From Scatophagus argus (taxonomy: Eukaryota; Chordata; Actinopteri; Scatophagidae): 64,000 bases of DNA. The stretch is taken from the NCBI RefSeq assembly GCF_020382885.2, contig NC_058499.1, forward strand, positions 6,123,872 to 6,187,871. Direction: 5' to 3'. Below, piece after piece: positions 12,061-23,223 of the stretch (its first letter is position 1; the number at the start of each line of letters is the position of its first letter). Position numbers and translations under genes: made by a program. The notes under the pieces were generated by a model. The model made no database searches. It saw nothing but the letters and a program-made list of their open reading frames with translations, and was not told where the DNA came from.

Positions 12061-14918
12061 AAGACAAGCCAAGTGCAATTTTATTCCTCAAGTCCTTTAA
12101 TCGTTCCATTGACTCCAACTGCAAAACAGAGCTTCAGATTTCATACAGTGGCTCTTAAAGCATGAAGAGAAAGCTGAACCTGTTATAACAGTAAATCTCA
12201 CTTTAATGTTTTTAACTACAGATCAAAGAGGGTGCTTTTGGTAACATTTGTGACTGAAGACAGAAGATTGTGATGACCATTTCAAGAGCTTACTGTGTGT
12301 TGTACTGTTTTCTCTTTTGTATTTTTCATTATATCCTTCTACAAATGCTACTCGTTGCTTTGGGCAATTTTGGAAAGAGCATTTAGTTTACTTGTAGTAA
12401 AAAGTAAAAATTTACCCAGCTTTTACTGGGTAGGGCAGTAAAATAAGGCTATTTAAAAGGTTGGATGAGGTCATTAATATCTTAATATCACGTGACCACC
12501 TTTTAAGTTAGTTCTTGGCCAGACCACGTTTAGGGGCCAGTGCTGCTGAAAGGACTTCTCTCTGTGGAGGAAACAGACAGCTTACTGACTGTGCTCACTC
12601 CTGTCAGGTTGCATTAACAGGCCTCTCACCAGCCATTCTGATTGTGGTCGCTGCCGGAGTCCAAATTCACACAAACTGGTCATCAGGCTGCAGGAGACAT
12701 GCTCAAACCAATTCAGTGACAAGAAGGCATGTCAGATCTCCTTGCCTTCCTTTATCTTTCACACATTCATAGAAACAAACACGCTGCATGTTGTGTGACC
12801 TGATCTCACAGGACCAACGAAGCTGCCTGTTTTCTGAGTTCAGTTTTGGAAACAACATAAGCATTTAGCCAGAAGCCTTGTGTGAAGCCACCTGCAGGAA
12901 TGTGCTCCTCCTGGCAAAGGGCAGAGATGGAGCACAAGTGTGACTCTGTGGGTGCTGTGTGCACGGGGTTGGAGGACGGACCCGTTTTTAGGTGCCAGAG
13001 TCTTCAGCCCTGGAGCCGAATTGTGGCCTGAGGTAAAAATAGAGCCCCTTGTTTTCAGAAGGTACTTGGTGGGAATGAAGTCTTGGCAGTCTGGCAACAA
13101 AGCCAGAGCAGTCCCTCTGCTCTGTGCTGGCAAATGAGAATCCACATGGCTTTGCAGCCAGATCACAGTTTGCCTCACTTTTTCACAGTTTCTTTGCGGA
13201 TGCTGAGAAGCTCAACGCAGAAGCCAAAAGCATCACTTCAAACACGATCCCTTTAATAGGTGAGACTAAATAATATTATTTATAGCAGCATAGTCTGACT
13301 GAAATAGTTTTCGTACGTAGATGCTTATAGAAAGTCACCGAAGCACACTGTGAGAAAATATGCCAAGATTAAGAATGACCTCATTGAGGCTCAGTAAAGC
13401 TTTATCCCAGGAAGAAGCGCCAACTTCACCTCTCTCTGAAAAGCTGTGGACTGGCTGAGCAAATGACTGAGAGTTAATGACTGACCTATTGAATGACTGA
13501 CTGAATGAACGAATGTGGGCTTGACTTTCAGGACATCATATCCTCTGTTTTACCCACCATCCTTAAAACAGAACTCCACGGATTTAGCATTGCATTTTTA
13601 CAATATTCATGGTTACACAATGGACAGAAAAAAAGGTTAAAATACTTGAAAATCTTTTGCTTGGTTACACAACCAGGAGGCACAGGTCATAATATGCTCA
13701 CCCTTTTGTTCTCCACCAAGTCTTGATGGAAATATTCTTCTCTTTATCTAATACTCCACAATGCTTCATACTTTGGTGCTGAGCACTTTGATGAGAGTAG
13801 TAAAACTGAAGTAAAATTGCAAAATTTTCGACCCCTTTCACAACCATGTAATCATACGATCATGTCTATACTGTGTTTATTTTAGAGTTAATGCAAATTT
13901 TAAATATATACCACTACTCTGCTGATGTGAGTGGCCTTAAGTGAGTAGATTGTTGCACCTTAACTGAGACAAGAGTCGACACACAGGTATTGAGGTGAAT
14001 GTAAAAACTATCAAGAGCCCACTGACAGACTGTCAGACACTAAATGGCACTTGTTCATATTCATAATATCAATATATACAGGATCAAATGCCTAAAGATG
14101 ATTGAGTCTGTGGGTCTTTGTGGCATATCTTCTAAACACGTGCAGCTCAGAGTTACATATTCATAATGGCCAGTACTCTGAAGCTCCCACAGTTGAATAA
14201 TTGCAAGCTAATACATAACTGTATTGGTTACATAAGATAGGAACATTAATCTCATCATTAATCATTAAACACAGATTCCTCGAAAATGCAAAAGCTTGAG
14301 CTGTGACTTATTAGTCTCATTATGTTAAGTTAAATAATCGCCTTTAATTTCCTATTAACAATTATGTGTTACACATCTAAAATGGCAAACATTTGATGTA
14401 CAAAGAGAACTTATCGACTGTTAAACAATATCTATGTTCCCAGGCTATTTTCTCTGAAAGATCATTTAGCTCCAAATTTAAGAAAAAAAAAAATTGCTAA
14501 ATGTGACTCAGGATGAATTACATTCCAATCAAGCAGCTCCTGTGTCAGATCTACAGCTGCTTTCTGGTTATCCGCATTAACAGCAAGTTACTGATATGAA
14601 AATTACCAAGTTATAAAAGCCAAGCTCTACACAATTCGCACTTGAGAATGAGCTTGAGTTAGTTTCAATACTGAAGGCCTTTCAAAAGCTGGACAAAATC
14701 ATGCATATGCAAGAAAATCAAATCACATGATCAATAATCACTCACCTTTCATAATGTTGTACAATGACAGTGTCAAGAAGAGATTATAAGATTCATGAAG
14801 GGGCGGAGATCCGAAAAACTGAAAACTTTGTTGCAGCTCGCAGTGATATTTTCCCTGTGAGCTGCCCCTCTCTGAAGACCCCCCCTCTCCCCTTTATCCA
14901 CTTCCATTCAGACACCCC

Positions 14919-14954
14919 ACACACAAACACACACACACACAGACACACACACAC
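14919..14954. repeat. (CA)n microsatellite
   Basis: Imperfect AC repeat interrupted by AA and AG. Confidence 0.9.
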
Positions 14955-15643
14955 TCCCCACAGCACACTAGAGGTCTGTGCTGTCTCAGCATGGTGGGCT
15001 GATTGCATAACCTTTTGACACACACACATTCTCCCAGGGCCTTTCTGTCCAGAAAGTATCGGAGGTGGGGGGGGCGACATATGCATGTGTGCATGCAATG
15101 ATGTCAAATACAACTGATAATTGTTTGAAAAAGTTTTAAAGATGCAGAAATGCTTCATGCCACACATCTGTGGTATTTTCTGGCTCGTTATAACTCATCA
15201 GCCCTGCTTCATGAAACAACTGCTCCAAACACGTTCTTAATTCAAAGAGTTTTTATCCTCTCAACCAGATTCCTTCCTCACAGACCCAGTAGCCCATTCA
15301 GAACATTTTCCCACCACAGGGGTCCAGAGTGGCCCAGTTCGAGTCACTTGTTAGAAGGTCACAATCCAGAGGGTCTTTATGGAGCTGGGGATGGGGGGAG
15401 TGATGTGGCTCTGCTTTTTCTGTCTCAAATCTTTCAGGGTAAAGTCTTTTATTTTGGTAACCGCTCCCCCAGTCCCCCAGATTTAAAGTTAAAATAACTC
15501 ATATTTTTAAGTTTGGAAGCATTCTGAATATAAAAAATATAGATTTTTTAGTTTTATTACATAGAAATAAACAACAAGCTTGTATATAATGTTTAAATTA
15601 ATGAGAAAATATTAGTCAATTCCTTTTAATTCCTGTATGTTTT

Positions 15644-16030
15644 TGTCAGGGTTAGACAGACTGGCTTGAACCCACAGAGCAGACCAGAGACAAGTAGGCG
15701 TGCAGGGAGGTTTATTCAGTCCAAGGTCGGTACACAAAAAGGCAGTCAGCACAGGCAAAGGTACAAACACATTGGGCAGGAGTCAAAAACACGAGGAAGA
15801 GAAACTAGACTGAAGGTATACACACGAGGAGAAACTGCCGGAAAGCTATTCACAAGTCGATCTGACAACAAACATGGGAAGGGCAGGTCTACACACAAGG
15901 AAGGGCTAACGAGACACAGGTGAAAACAACAGACAATCAATGAAAGTAAAAACACCAACAACGAACACAAACAGGAAATGAGGGAATCCTAAAAAATAAA
16001 ACAGGAAGTCAGACAGTGAGAGACCTGACA
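15644..16030. mobile_element. Short non-autonomous DNA-transposon-like element
   Basis: The 387-bp segment starts TGTCAGGGTTAGACAG and ends GACCTGACA, so the outer seven bases TGTCAGG are inverted at the other end. The interior is A/G-rich with no significant open frame and shares a block with the repeat at 11740-12060. A non-autonomous DNA transposon is the simplest reading. I could not confirm a clean target-site duplication. Confidence 0.5.
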
Positions 16031-17903
16031 GTATTTTTTAAACAGTGTATTATTATTCGTTGGTCCTGATATTTTCAGCAAATATCCAGATGTGCAGCTG
16101 TTCCTTTGTTTCAAATCTTATAGCTCCTTGATCGTCATGTTTGCAAATGTCCATGAGGCACATAATAAGACAAAAGAAGACAAAACAGCAGAAGGGGGTC
16201 CTTAATGAACCGTATTTGTCTTTTTCTGCCTGCAGCTTCCTGCTGTTCTGTGACTGTACAGCCACAGGTCACTGCTCAGATTGTAGTCTGTTTCCTCAGA
16301 AGGGTCCATGTTGTCTCTTTGCATCAAACTCAAATGTGTTGGTTAAATTAAATGTGTGAAAGCATCTGGTTTAAGGTCTCTCAGCAAAAGAATTAAAAAT
16401 TAATCCCCAGTTGCTCAGACGTTGTGGGAGTTCAGACACGGGGCTCGCTGATGATTGATATTTGACCAGGTTAAGATTGCATATTTTGAATTACATCATT
16501 GTACATGTTTGGAAAATCAAACCTGGATGGATGGATGACCAGATTAATCAGTCTCCACTATTTCCCTCTGTTTCTGTGGCAGATACAAATATTTAATTAA
16601 AACGTTTTCAAAAAGGACCTTGTCAGGCAAGGAGTATCCTAACAATGTTGAACATTTGTACAAAACTGCTCACAAGCTCTTAACTGACATTAAGTTGCTA
16701 GTAACAAAATACCCACATTTGTAAAATGCTGCAAATTGCTTCCTCCTTTCCTTTTGTGGTGGAAAACTTCTTCCTTTTCCCTTTGCCAGACAGAAAAGGA
16801 AAACTCTGGTAACAGATTTGATTTGATCAAACTCCTCCTCAAAATCCTCTCTGACCCAACAAGACAAAGAGAGATCAGGGTTAACCAGCAATCAAAGTCT
16901 CATGAACATTTTTCAGCTGTTGCCTCATCCATGTTGGTGTCTAACAGTTTTACATTGAAATGTTTGCCAGAAGGTTTGTTTGAAGGTTTGAAGGTTTATA
17001 GCTCCACTGCAAACAAACTTCCAAGGTGTTGTTAGTTTTGGAATCAAGGTAACGTTAATGACCAATTCTCAACTGAAAGAAAACCAGAAAAATGATGAAT
17101 AATTAAGACAATCGAATTCATTTGATAGTGACTGTTCACTGGATTTGGTGGTCTCCTGAGTCTGAGTCCTTTCTTTACACATGCACAGATTCCATTTCAT
17201 CCAATCAAGGTTCCAATTGAAATAATTGAAACTGCTACAGCTTTAAATCTATAATGACTAATTGTTTTGATTAAGCCACTGATATTAGTATCACCTGCCT
17301 GGGAACCAGAGCCAACAGCTTAAATTTCCAGCAGTACTTAATGGAAAGTCTCAGCATCACTAGTCACTAAATCACAAAAGATTTGATAATAATACAGGTA
17401 ATATTGCAACATTTTCCTGTGAAATGTAGTGGGATGGTATAAAGAAGCATAAAAGGAAAATATTCATTTGAAGCACAAGTACCTCAAAATTGTACTCACC
17501 TGCAGTACTTAGTCACTTTCCACCACTGGTTACAGTGCTATTTGATGAGTAGCTGTTGCATCTCAAACAAATTGTGAAGACAAACCTCAATTCAAAAGGC
17601 TTTATTTTCAAACCAAACTTTATTTATAGAGACAGCTGCACCAGTTCATTTAAAAAAAAGTCAGATTAAAAATGAACTTTCTTTAAATATCCATGAGTCT
17701 CACATGAAACTCCCATGCAACAAATAAACAACTTCATAACCCTGTGAGTTGTGTTTACCCTCAAAGCGTTCATTTGTTCGTCCTCCTCAGTTTATGTGAG
17801 CTGAAGCCCTCTAGTGTTCAGTGTGAAAATGCACCAGTGCAACCATTCTTGGTAAAATAAAGATGCTGAAAAGAGTCAGTACGTGTTTTGTGTGAAAAGG
17901 GAT

Positions 17904-17909
17904 TTTATT
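17904..17909 (-). terminator. Candidate poly(A) signal of akr1d1
   Basis: AATAAA on the minus strand, only 25 bases after the stop codon. Two further minus-strand AATAAA motifs at 17619-17624 and 17601-17606 would give a more usual 3' UTR, so which is used is open. Confidence 0.4.
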
Positions 17910-17933
17910 TGTATCACAAAAAAATGAAAACAA

Positions 17934-20900
17934 TTAATATTCATCATGAAATGGATACTCTGGATGGTCGCTCCACCTGTGTCGAAACAAAAAATATATC
18001 TGAGCATGACGATGAGGATTTATTAGTCTTTCACTAGTCGCATTACACATTAAAAATAACAGAAGACAATGCATTATAAACTCCAAATTTACATCAAGAT
18101 TATTAGATCCAGCTCACTTTTAAACTTCTTCAAACTTTATTGTCAGCATATTTTTACATACACCAAAATTCTTCTCTGCCCTTAATCCATCACACATGCA
18201 GCATGCACTGAAACACACAGGAGCAGCCATGTGAGGCGCGCAGGGAGCAGCTGGGGGGTTAAGTGCCTTGCTCAAGAGCACCTCAGCCGGGACTAATGGA
18301 GGGGGGAGAGCGTTGATTAATCACTCCACCTCTCACTCCCACCCATGTTTTCCTGTTGGGCTGGGGGGGAATCGAACTCGGGACCCCCCCGGTCTCAAAC
18401 CGCTTGTCGTGGCTGCCCCTTTTGATTGTAAATTTCCCCATAAAAACTTGTACTTACATCAGTAGCTCCACAAAACGAATGTTTTTGTTCAGTGCTTCAA
18501 TGGCTTTCATTTCTTCTTCAGTGAGTGAAAAATCAAATATCTGGGGGAAAAAAAAACAAAACAAGAATTTGTTTTTACTGAAACTACCTCATAAATCACG
18601 TGTGCGATAGGAATTTTGGCAGTGTCTTGCGGACAAATCCATCGACTGTGTGCCTCATAGGATTTTGGTAAACTCACGTGGAAGTTGTGTTTAATCCTCT
18701 CCGGGCTGAAGCTCTTGGGGATCACTACGACTCCTCTCTGGACATTGAAGCGCAGCGCCACCTGGGCGCTGCTCTTGTTGTACTTTTTCCCAATGGATAC
18801 AAGGAGCTCATCCTCCAGCAGGGGGGGACATTTCAAATTCACCCTAAAGCAGAAACAAATAAGAGAATACGAAGGAAGCTTTTCATCAAAGTTTTTATGT
18901 TTATGCATCCTTGGTAACAATAATAATGCTGCATTGTTCAATTTTGGACACTTTATGTGTCATGCTACCTGCTTTTGCTCTTGATTTTGTCTGTTTACTT
19001 AACTTTTCAATTTTGAACATCAGTTCCTCATCTACTGGCTAATAAATCATCTCATGTGATGTCTTCATGACTTTTTTTTGGGATTTCTTTTGTTTCCGCC
19101 CTTCCTTGACTGAAATACCATGAGGAACAAACATTAAAAGATACCAGCTGCCAACTGTTTCTGTTTAACAGTTTAACACAAGCCTTGAAAAGTGCATATC
19201 TTTAAGTACATACCAGGATGCATCTCTGGAGGAGCCAATTGGGCAGTATCCAACGATCACAATGCCATGCTGACGACAATAATCCAGAAGCTTGGGTTGC
19301 GTGAAATATGGATGACATTCAACCTACAGGTGAGTAGAAAGAAAATACACATTTGGCCCAAAATGGTCTGACATTACAGCACCCTGGAGTCGTACTAGCC
19401 AGAATAAAATTGTGTGGGAATGGAAAGAAAAATGTCTGTCGAGACAAGAAGGTCCATCTGATATAAGTCTGCGGTGTATTAAGCATAACATATAAACAAC
19501 CAAAAGAATACACAGTTGTACAGCACCATCTAATGAAATGTAATGTGTGTGGGAATATCAACTTTTATTCCAAGTAGTTATAAATGGACCAGCTGAGGAC
19601 CGATAAACTGCCTCCAGTCATTTCACCAAATAATGTTAAATCCTTTGATCAACTAACTGTAATTAGCTCCGTTTGAAGATGTCAATATATTTCTTTATGG
19701 ACAATTTAAATTACGCTCAAAGTAAACAATCCTTTTTTTGTTAATAGCCTTTGCTGTATTAAACTGCTGTACTACATACATGCTATCTCTGATGCCACTG
19801 TCAGTGGGGGTCTAAAGAGACAAGTTGGGGTCACCTGGTTGGAAACGGGTTTGTGTTTGAGGCCCGGTTTATTGAGCAGCAGTTCCAGCTGTCTGCGGTT
19901 GAAATTGGAGACTCCCAGAGATTTGACCAGGCCTGCGTCTTTGCAAGCCTCTAAAGCCTGTTGAGACGAAAAGATTTACATCCTCTCAGTGACTGATAGT
20001 GATTATCTTTGCAGACAGCACAATGAAGAGGACAAAACAAATCTTTGAACACAGCTGACACTGTTCTTCACAGAATTCCTTTCTATTCATTATTTATTGT
20101 TATTCATTTTATTGGAACACTCATGACCATCACAAACACTGCTAAGATACACAGGAAAAAACAGCCGATCCTTCAAGGTGGAGAATAGACAACCGGTTTT
20201 ATGCACAGCTAAATAAAATAAAATTGTAGCTTTACACATTACACTAAACATCACCATTAAGAAGATTTTTGTTCAACATCCAGTAACACAAATGCATTTC
20301 CACTTTATGAATGTTTTTAATCCACTTTATGTTTCTAAGTCTTTCTTATGTAAACAAATGAAGCAAAAGTGACACAAAAAATAATAAATACATGAAGTGA
20401 GAAAACACTTCATGACAATACCATATCCAGACATTACAGATGACAAGGAAAAGAGAAGAGAAATGTCAGACAAAGTCAGTAGACAGCAGGATTGTCTGTA
20501 GTGATCTCAGTGGAACTCACCTCCCATGTTGCACAGAGGTCAGTGTGGTGGTAGATGTATTTCCCATCCTGGTCTTTTGGATAGAACTCATTTCCAGGCT
20601 ACAGTTTAAGCAAAATTTAATAACAATGCATTGTTATTTAAATACACACTTCCTTTGGCGGCATCGCATCTGGTGATGCTTAAAAACTGACTCTTCTTAT
20701 TTCAAATCATCCTGTTTGTGAAAATTAATAACAGCTTTGCCTGAAACAAACATTCCCAGTCTGACAGCATACAGGGCGAAGTTCAGTCACCAGAAGGCTG
20801 GCTAATAAGTAAACTGCTTTTTGAGTTTGTACTACATAGATACCTTGAAGGCCATAGGAAGCTCAACAATGTAGAGATCCACATAGTCTAGTTTCAAGGC

Positions 20901-21737
20901 TTTTAGTGTCCTCTCCAAGGCTGGTCTCACCAACTCTGGTGGATGGAAGGTATTCCACAGCTGAAGAAGACAACACACAAGTACTTAAAAAATGTCAACT
21001 GCAAAGACTGTAAGAAAAACAGAATCAATTCTTACTTATGGATTACTTAAGATAAGATAAGATAATCCTTTATTAGTCCCATGACTGGGAAATTACAGTG
21101 TTACAGCAGCAAACAGGATATAGAGGGTGCAAAGCATGCAAGGATAAGGGAAGGGCCTGCATTCAGAAAGAATGAATACACAATACAAATACTTGACACA
21201 TACAACTATACTTATTACCTTTCCACAGTAAAAGATGTCCTCTCTTCTCACAGTTCCATCAGCAATCTTCTCTCTAATGGCTTGACCCACTTCGTGCTCA
21301 TTGAAATACACCAACGCCCCATCAAAGTGCCTGTAACCCACATCTATGGCCAGCTTGACACACTCAAGTGCTGTGCCTTTGGGCGTCTATCCACAGAATC
21401 CACAGAAAATGTCAACATTATTTGACCTAGTTTTGATTGCATCACACTGCAAATAATGTTTGTGCAAATAAGCTGTCCTGTTTTAATCATACGATCACAT
21501 TTTATAGTAACATTTAAACACCTGTCTTTGTTTATCCAATTGCTGCAAGCTGTAAACACCTGCACTCCCACATTATGGAGAGTTCTCTTGGTAAACCAGT
21601 CACCGACAAGCCAAATGAAGAATCACACGTTATATTCTTCTCACCGTTCGAGGGTCCCCATAAGTGCCGAGTCCCAGCAGTGGAATGTAGTTCCCATCAC
21701 TGAGAGGGATAGTGTGGCTCTCTGCACTTAGATTCAT
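17934..21737 (-). CDS. akr1d1: Aldo-keto reductase 1D1: delta4-3-oxosteroid 5-beta-reductase
   Basis: Cytosolic NADPH-dependent enzyme that reduces the C4-C5 double bond of delta4-3-ketosteroids to the 5-beta form in bile acid synthesis and steroid clearance. Nine exons: 21737-21645, 21386-21219, 20960-20844, 20598-20521, 19957-19835, 19323-19214, 18843-18678, 18540-18458 and 17976-17934. They total 981 bp, or 326 aa, the same length as human AKR1D1. The tetrad falls at Asp53, Tyr58, Lys87 and Glu120. Glu replaces the usual AKR histidine and marks the 5-beta-reductase branch. Cofactor contacts are visible in GVSNFN, SNQVECHPY and VIPKSF. The protein ends [12 protein letters not shown] chose the ATG that aligns with human MDLSAASH; an in-frame upstream ATG at 21842 would add 35 residues without support. 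trim24 is divergently transcribed next door. Confidence 0.95.
18128..18420. mobile_element. LINE-like retroelement remnant
   Basis: Contains the TTAAGTGCCTTGCTCAAGAG block and the GGAATCGAACTCGGGACC block that I recognise from repeated L2-like fish retroelements. It lies in the last akr1d1 intron. No intact frame remains. Confidence 0.55.
20844..20960 (-). CDS. akr1d1: akr1d1 exon 3 with Glu120
   Basis: Residues 88-126, from [10 protein letters not shown] to [11 protein letters not shown]. The Glu at 20862-20864 sits where other AKR1 enzymes have His117, so this is AKR1D and not AKR1A, 1B or 1C. Confidence 0.93.
21049..21160 (-). mobile_element. LINE 3' tail with GATAA repeats
   Basis: Read on the minus strand, a GGGACTAATAAAGGATT block is followed by repeated TTATC units. 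This is the typical 3' end of a fish non-LTR retroelement. It lies in akr1d1 intron 2. Confidence 0.55.
21219..21386 (-). CDS. akr1d1: akr1d1 exon 2 with Asp53, Tyr58 and Lys87
   Basis: Residues 32-87. [18 protein letters not shown] carries the catalytic Asp and Tyr, and the exon ends EDIFYCGK with the catalytic Lys as its last codon. All three match the human enzyme in number. The acceptor reads ATAG just before ACGCCC; the donor is GTAATA. Confidence 0.93.
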
Positions 21738-22599
21738 GTGTGTGACAATGGCAGATAAACTGAACTGCTCTCCAGTCTGCCTAAAAGGTAGTTTATAAAA
21801 TGACCATGAACCTTGTACCGTGGCACTCTTACCTCCATGCACTTACGTTTGTGGTGTCTCACTGAGAGCCTTTGCAGTCAAATGCAAGTCAATGCATGAC
21901 TTTTACTGGCTACAGAGTATATCTGTGGTATTGTTACTTTTACTACAAGATCTGTGCACTTCTTCCACCTCTGGGCTTAACCACCTTCAGGCTTTTTTTA
22001 AAAAAGACTTATTTTACCAATTGGTGTACATTAATAAAAACAATTTGAAATTCATTATTTTCCGAGCACGTGCTATAAATGTTTTGGGAGTGGTGATGGG
22101 TCCCAGTGATCACTAACTGCAGTTTTCAGCTCAGTTGGATGAAGTGCCAAATGAAACTCAATCGAGAGTGGATGTTGAGCTACGCCCCTGTCAATCACTC
22201 CCGTCAGTATCCGTCTTATCAGAACGCGCACTGCTTGACCCCACCCCTCTCGTGCCGCAACGAGCGCGTGCGGTGCAATTTGAGCAACATCTGCGGCACG
22301 CGAGTGTGCGACACCTTCACGCTGAGGAATTGCATTGTTTGTCCTTTGTGCTGGGTTTGTCCTCGGGTCGATTTGCTGGCGTTTTGTGAAGACGTAACAT
22401 GTGAGCAGAAATATTAACACGAGCTATTATTAAACCGCGTCCTGTTTGAAGAAGGATGAACTGCGTGAGAGTGAAGAGGAACATGCAGGTGTGAGAAGAT
22501 GCTCTTCTCGGGTAAAACGACTCCTGTGCCTGGTCTGGACACCTGTGCGGATTGTACACACAGAGAAATCACAAGCCCATAAGGATAAAAGTGCAGCAA
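21738..22599. promoter_or_regulatory. Shared upstream region of akr1d1 (minus) and trim24 (plus)
   Basis: The two start codons face away from each other with 862 bp between them. From about 22180 to 22520 CpG dinucleotides are dense (for example GAACGCGC, GAGCGCGTGCGG, GGCACGCGAG), while the rest of the window is CpG-poor. This fits a CpG-island promoter for trim24; whether akr1d1 shares it is inference. Confidence 0.55.
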
Positions 22600-23223
22600 A
22601 TGGATGGACGCACTGAAAAACGAGAGACGGCGGGAGATGCTGCTGTCATCATCGTTGAGAACGAAGCTGAGAGCATTCCTTTGCCAGAGAAAAAGTCCGG
22701 CGTAACCTGCCAAAATTACCTGGACACTTGTCCCGTTTGCCATCTAAACTTTCACAGTCGTGAGCCCAGGCTTCTGCCATGTCTGCACTCTTTTTGCAAG
22801 AAATGTTTGCCAACGCCCTCAAGGAATTTGGCCATGACGGAGCCGCCAAACTCCCAGGTTGACACGGCGACCAAACCACGTGAGTCACTTTGTTTACAAA
22901 CAATGACCGTGGGTCGATTATCGTCTCCCCTTCCATACAAGACAATGAAAATTCGTTGTGGCTCTATAGGACTGATGCGTTTAAGGACGAACATTTTACG
23001 CACACTGGTTGCCTTTTCACTATGATTAACTGATGTCATTTGTCACAAATATGAGTCTAGTGTCACTGATGTAGACCAACATGTGTGATTCTCTTTCGTC
23101 CCAGTGAATGTGATCCGCTGTCCGGTGTGTAGGCAGGAGTGTGTGGAGGTAGATGTGATGGAAAACGTCTTTGTGAAGGACTCAGTTGAGGCTCCAAGCA
23201 GCACAGTGGAGCGGGCAGTCCAG
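22600..23223 (+). CDS. trim24: trim24 exons 1-2: N-terminus and RING finger
   Basis: Exons 22600-22879 and 23105-23223. Zinc ligands are visible in [23 protein letters not shown] and, in exon 2, [11 protein letters not shown], the full C3HC4 set. An acidic NEAES motif before the RING is also in human TRIM24. The alanine-rich N-terminus of mammals is absent. Confidence 0.9.

Larger units (their letters stand above)
11291..17933. other. Intergenic / slc6a13 upstream region
   Basis: No coding exon is recognisable in these 6.6 kb. It contains an interspersed repeat at about 11740-12060, a related element with inverted ends at 15644-16030 and a CA microsatellite at 14919-14954. The rest is AT-rich single-copy-looking DNA. 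The slc6a13 promoter and non-coding first exon, and the akr1d1 3' end, must lie at the two sides. Confidence 0.6.

Noticed and set aside
22552..22599. Upstream extension of the trim24 start
   Set aside because: The frame is open, but its first codon is TTG. The first ATG is at 22600.
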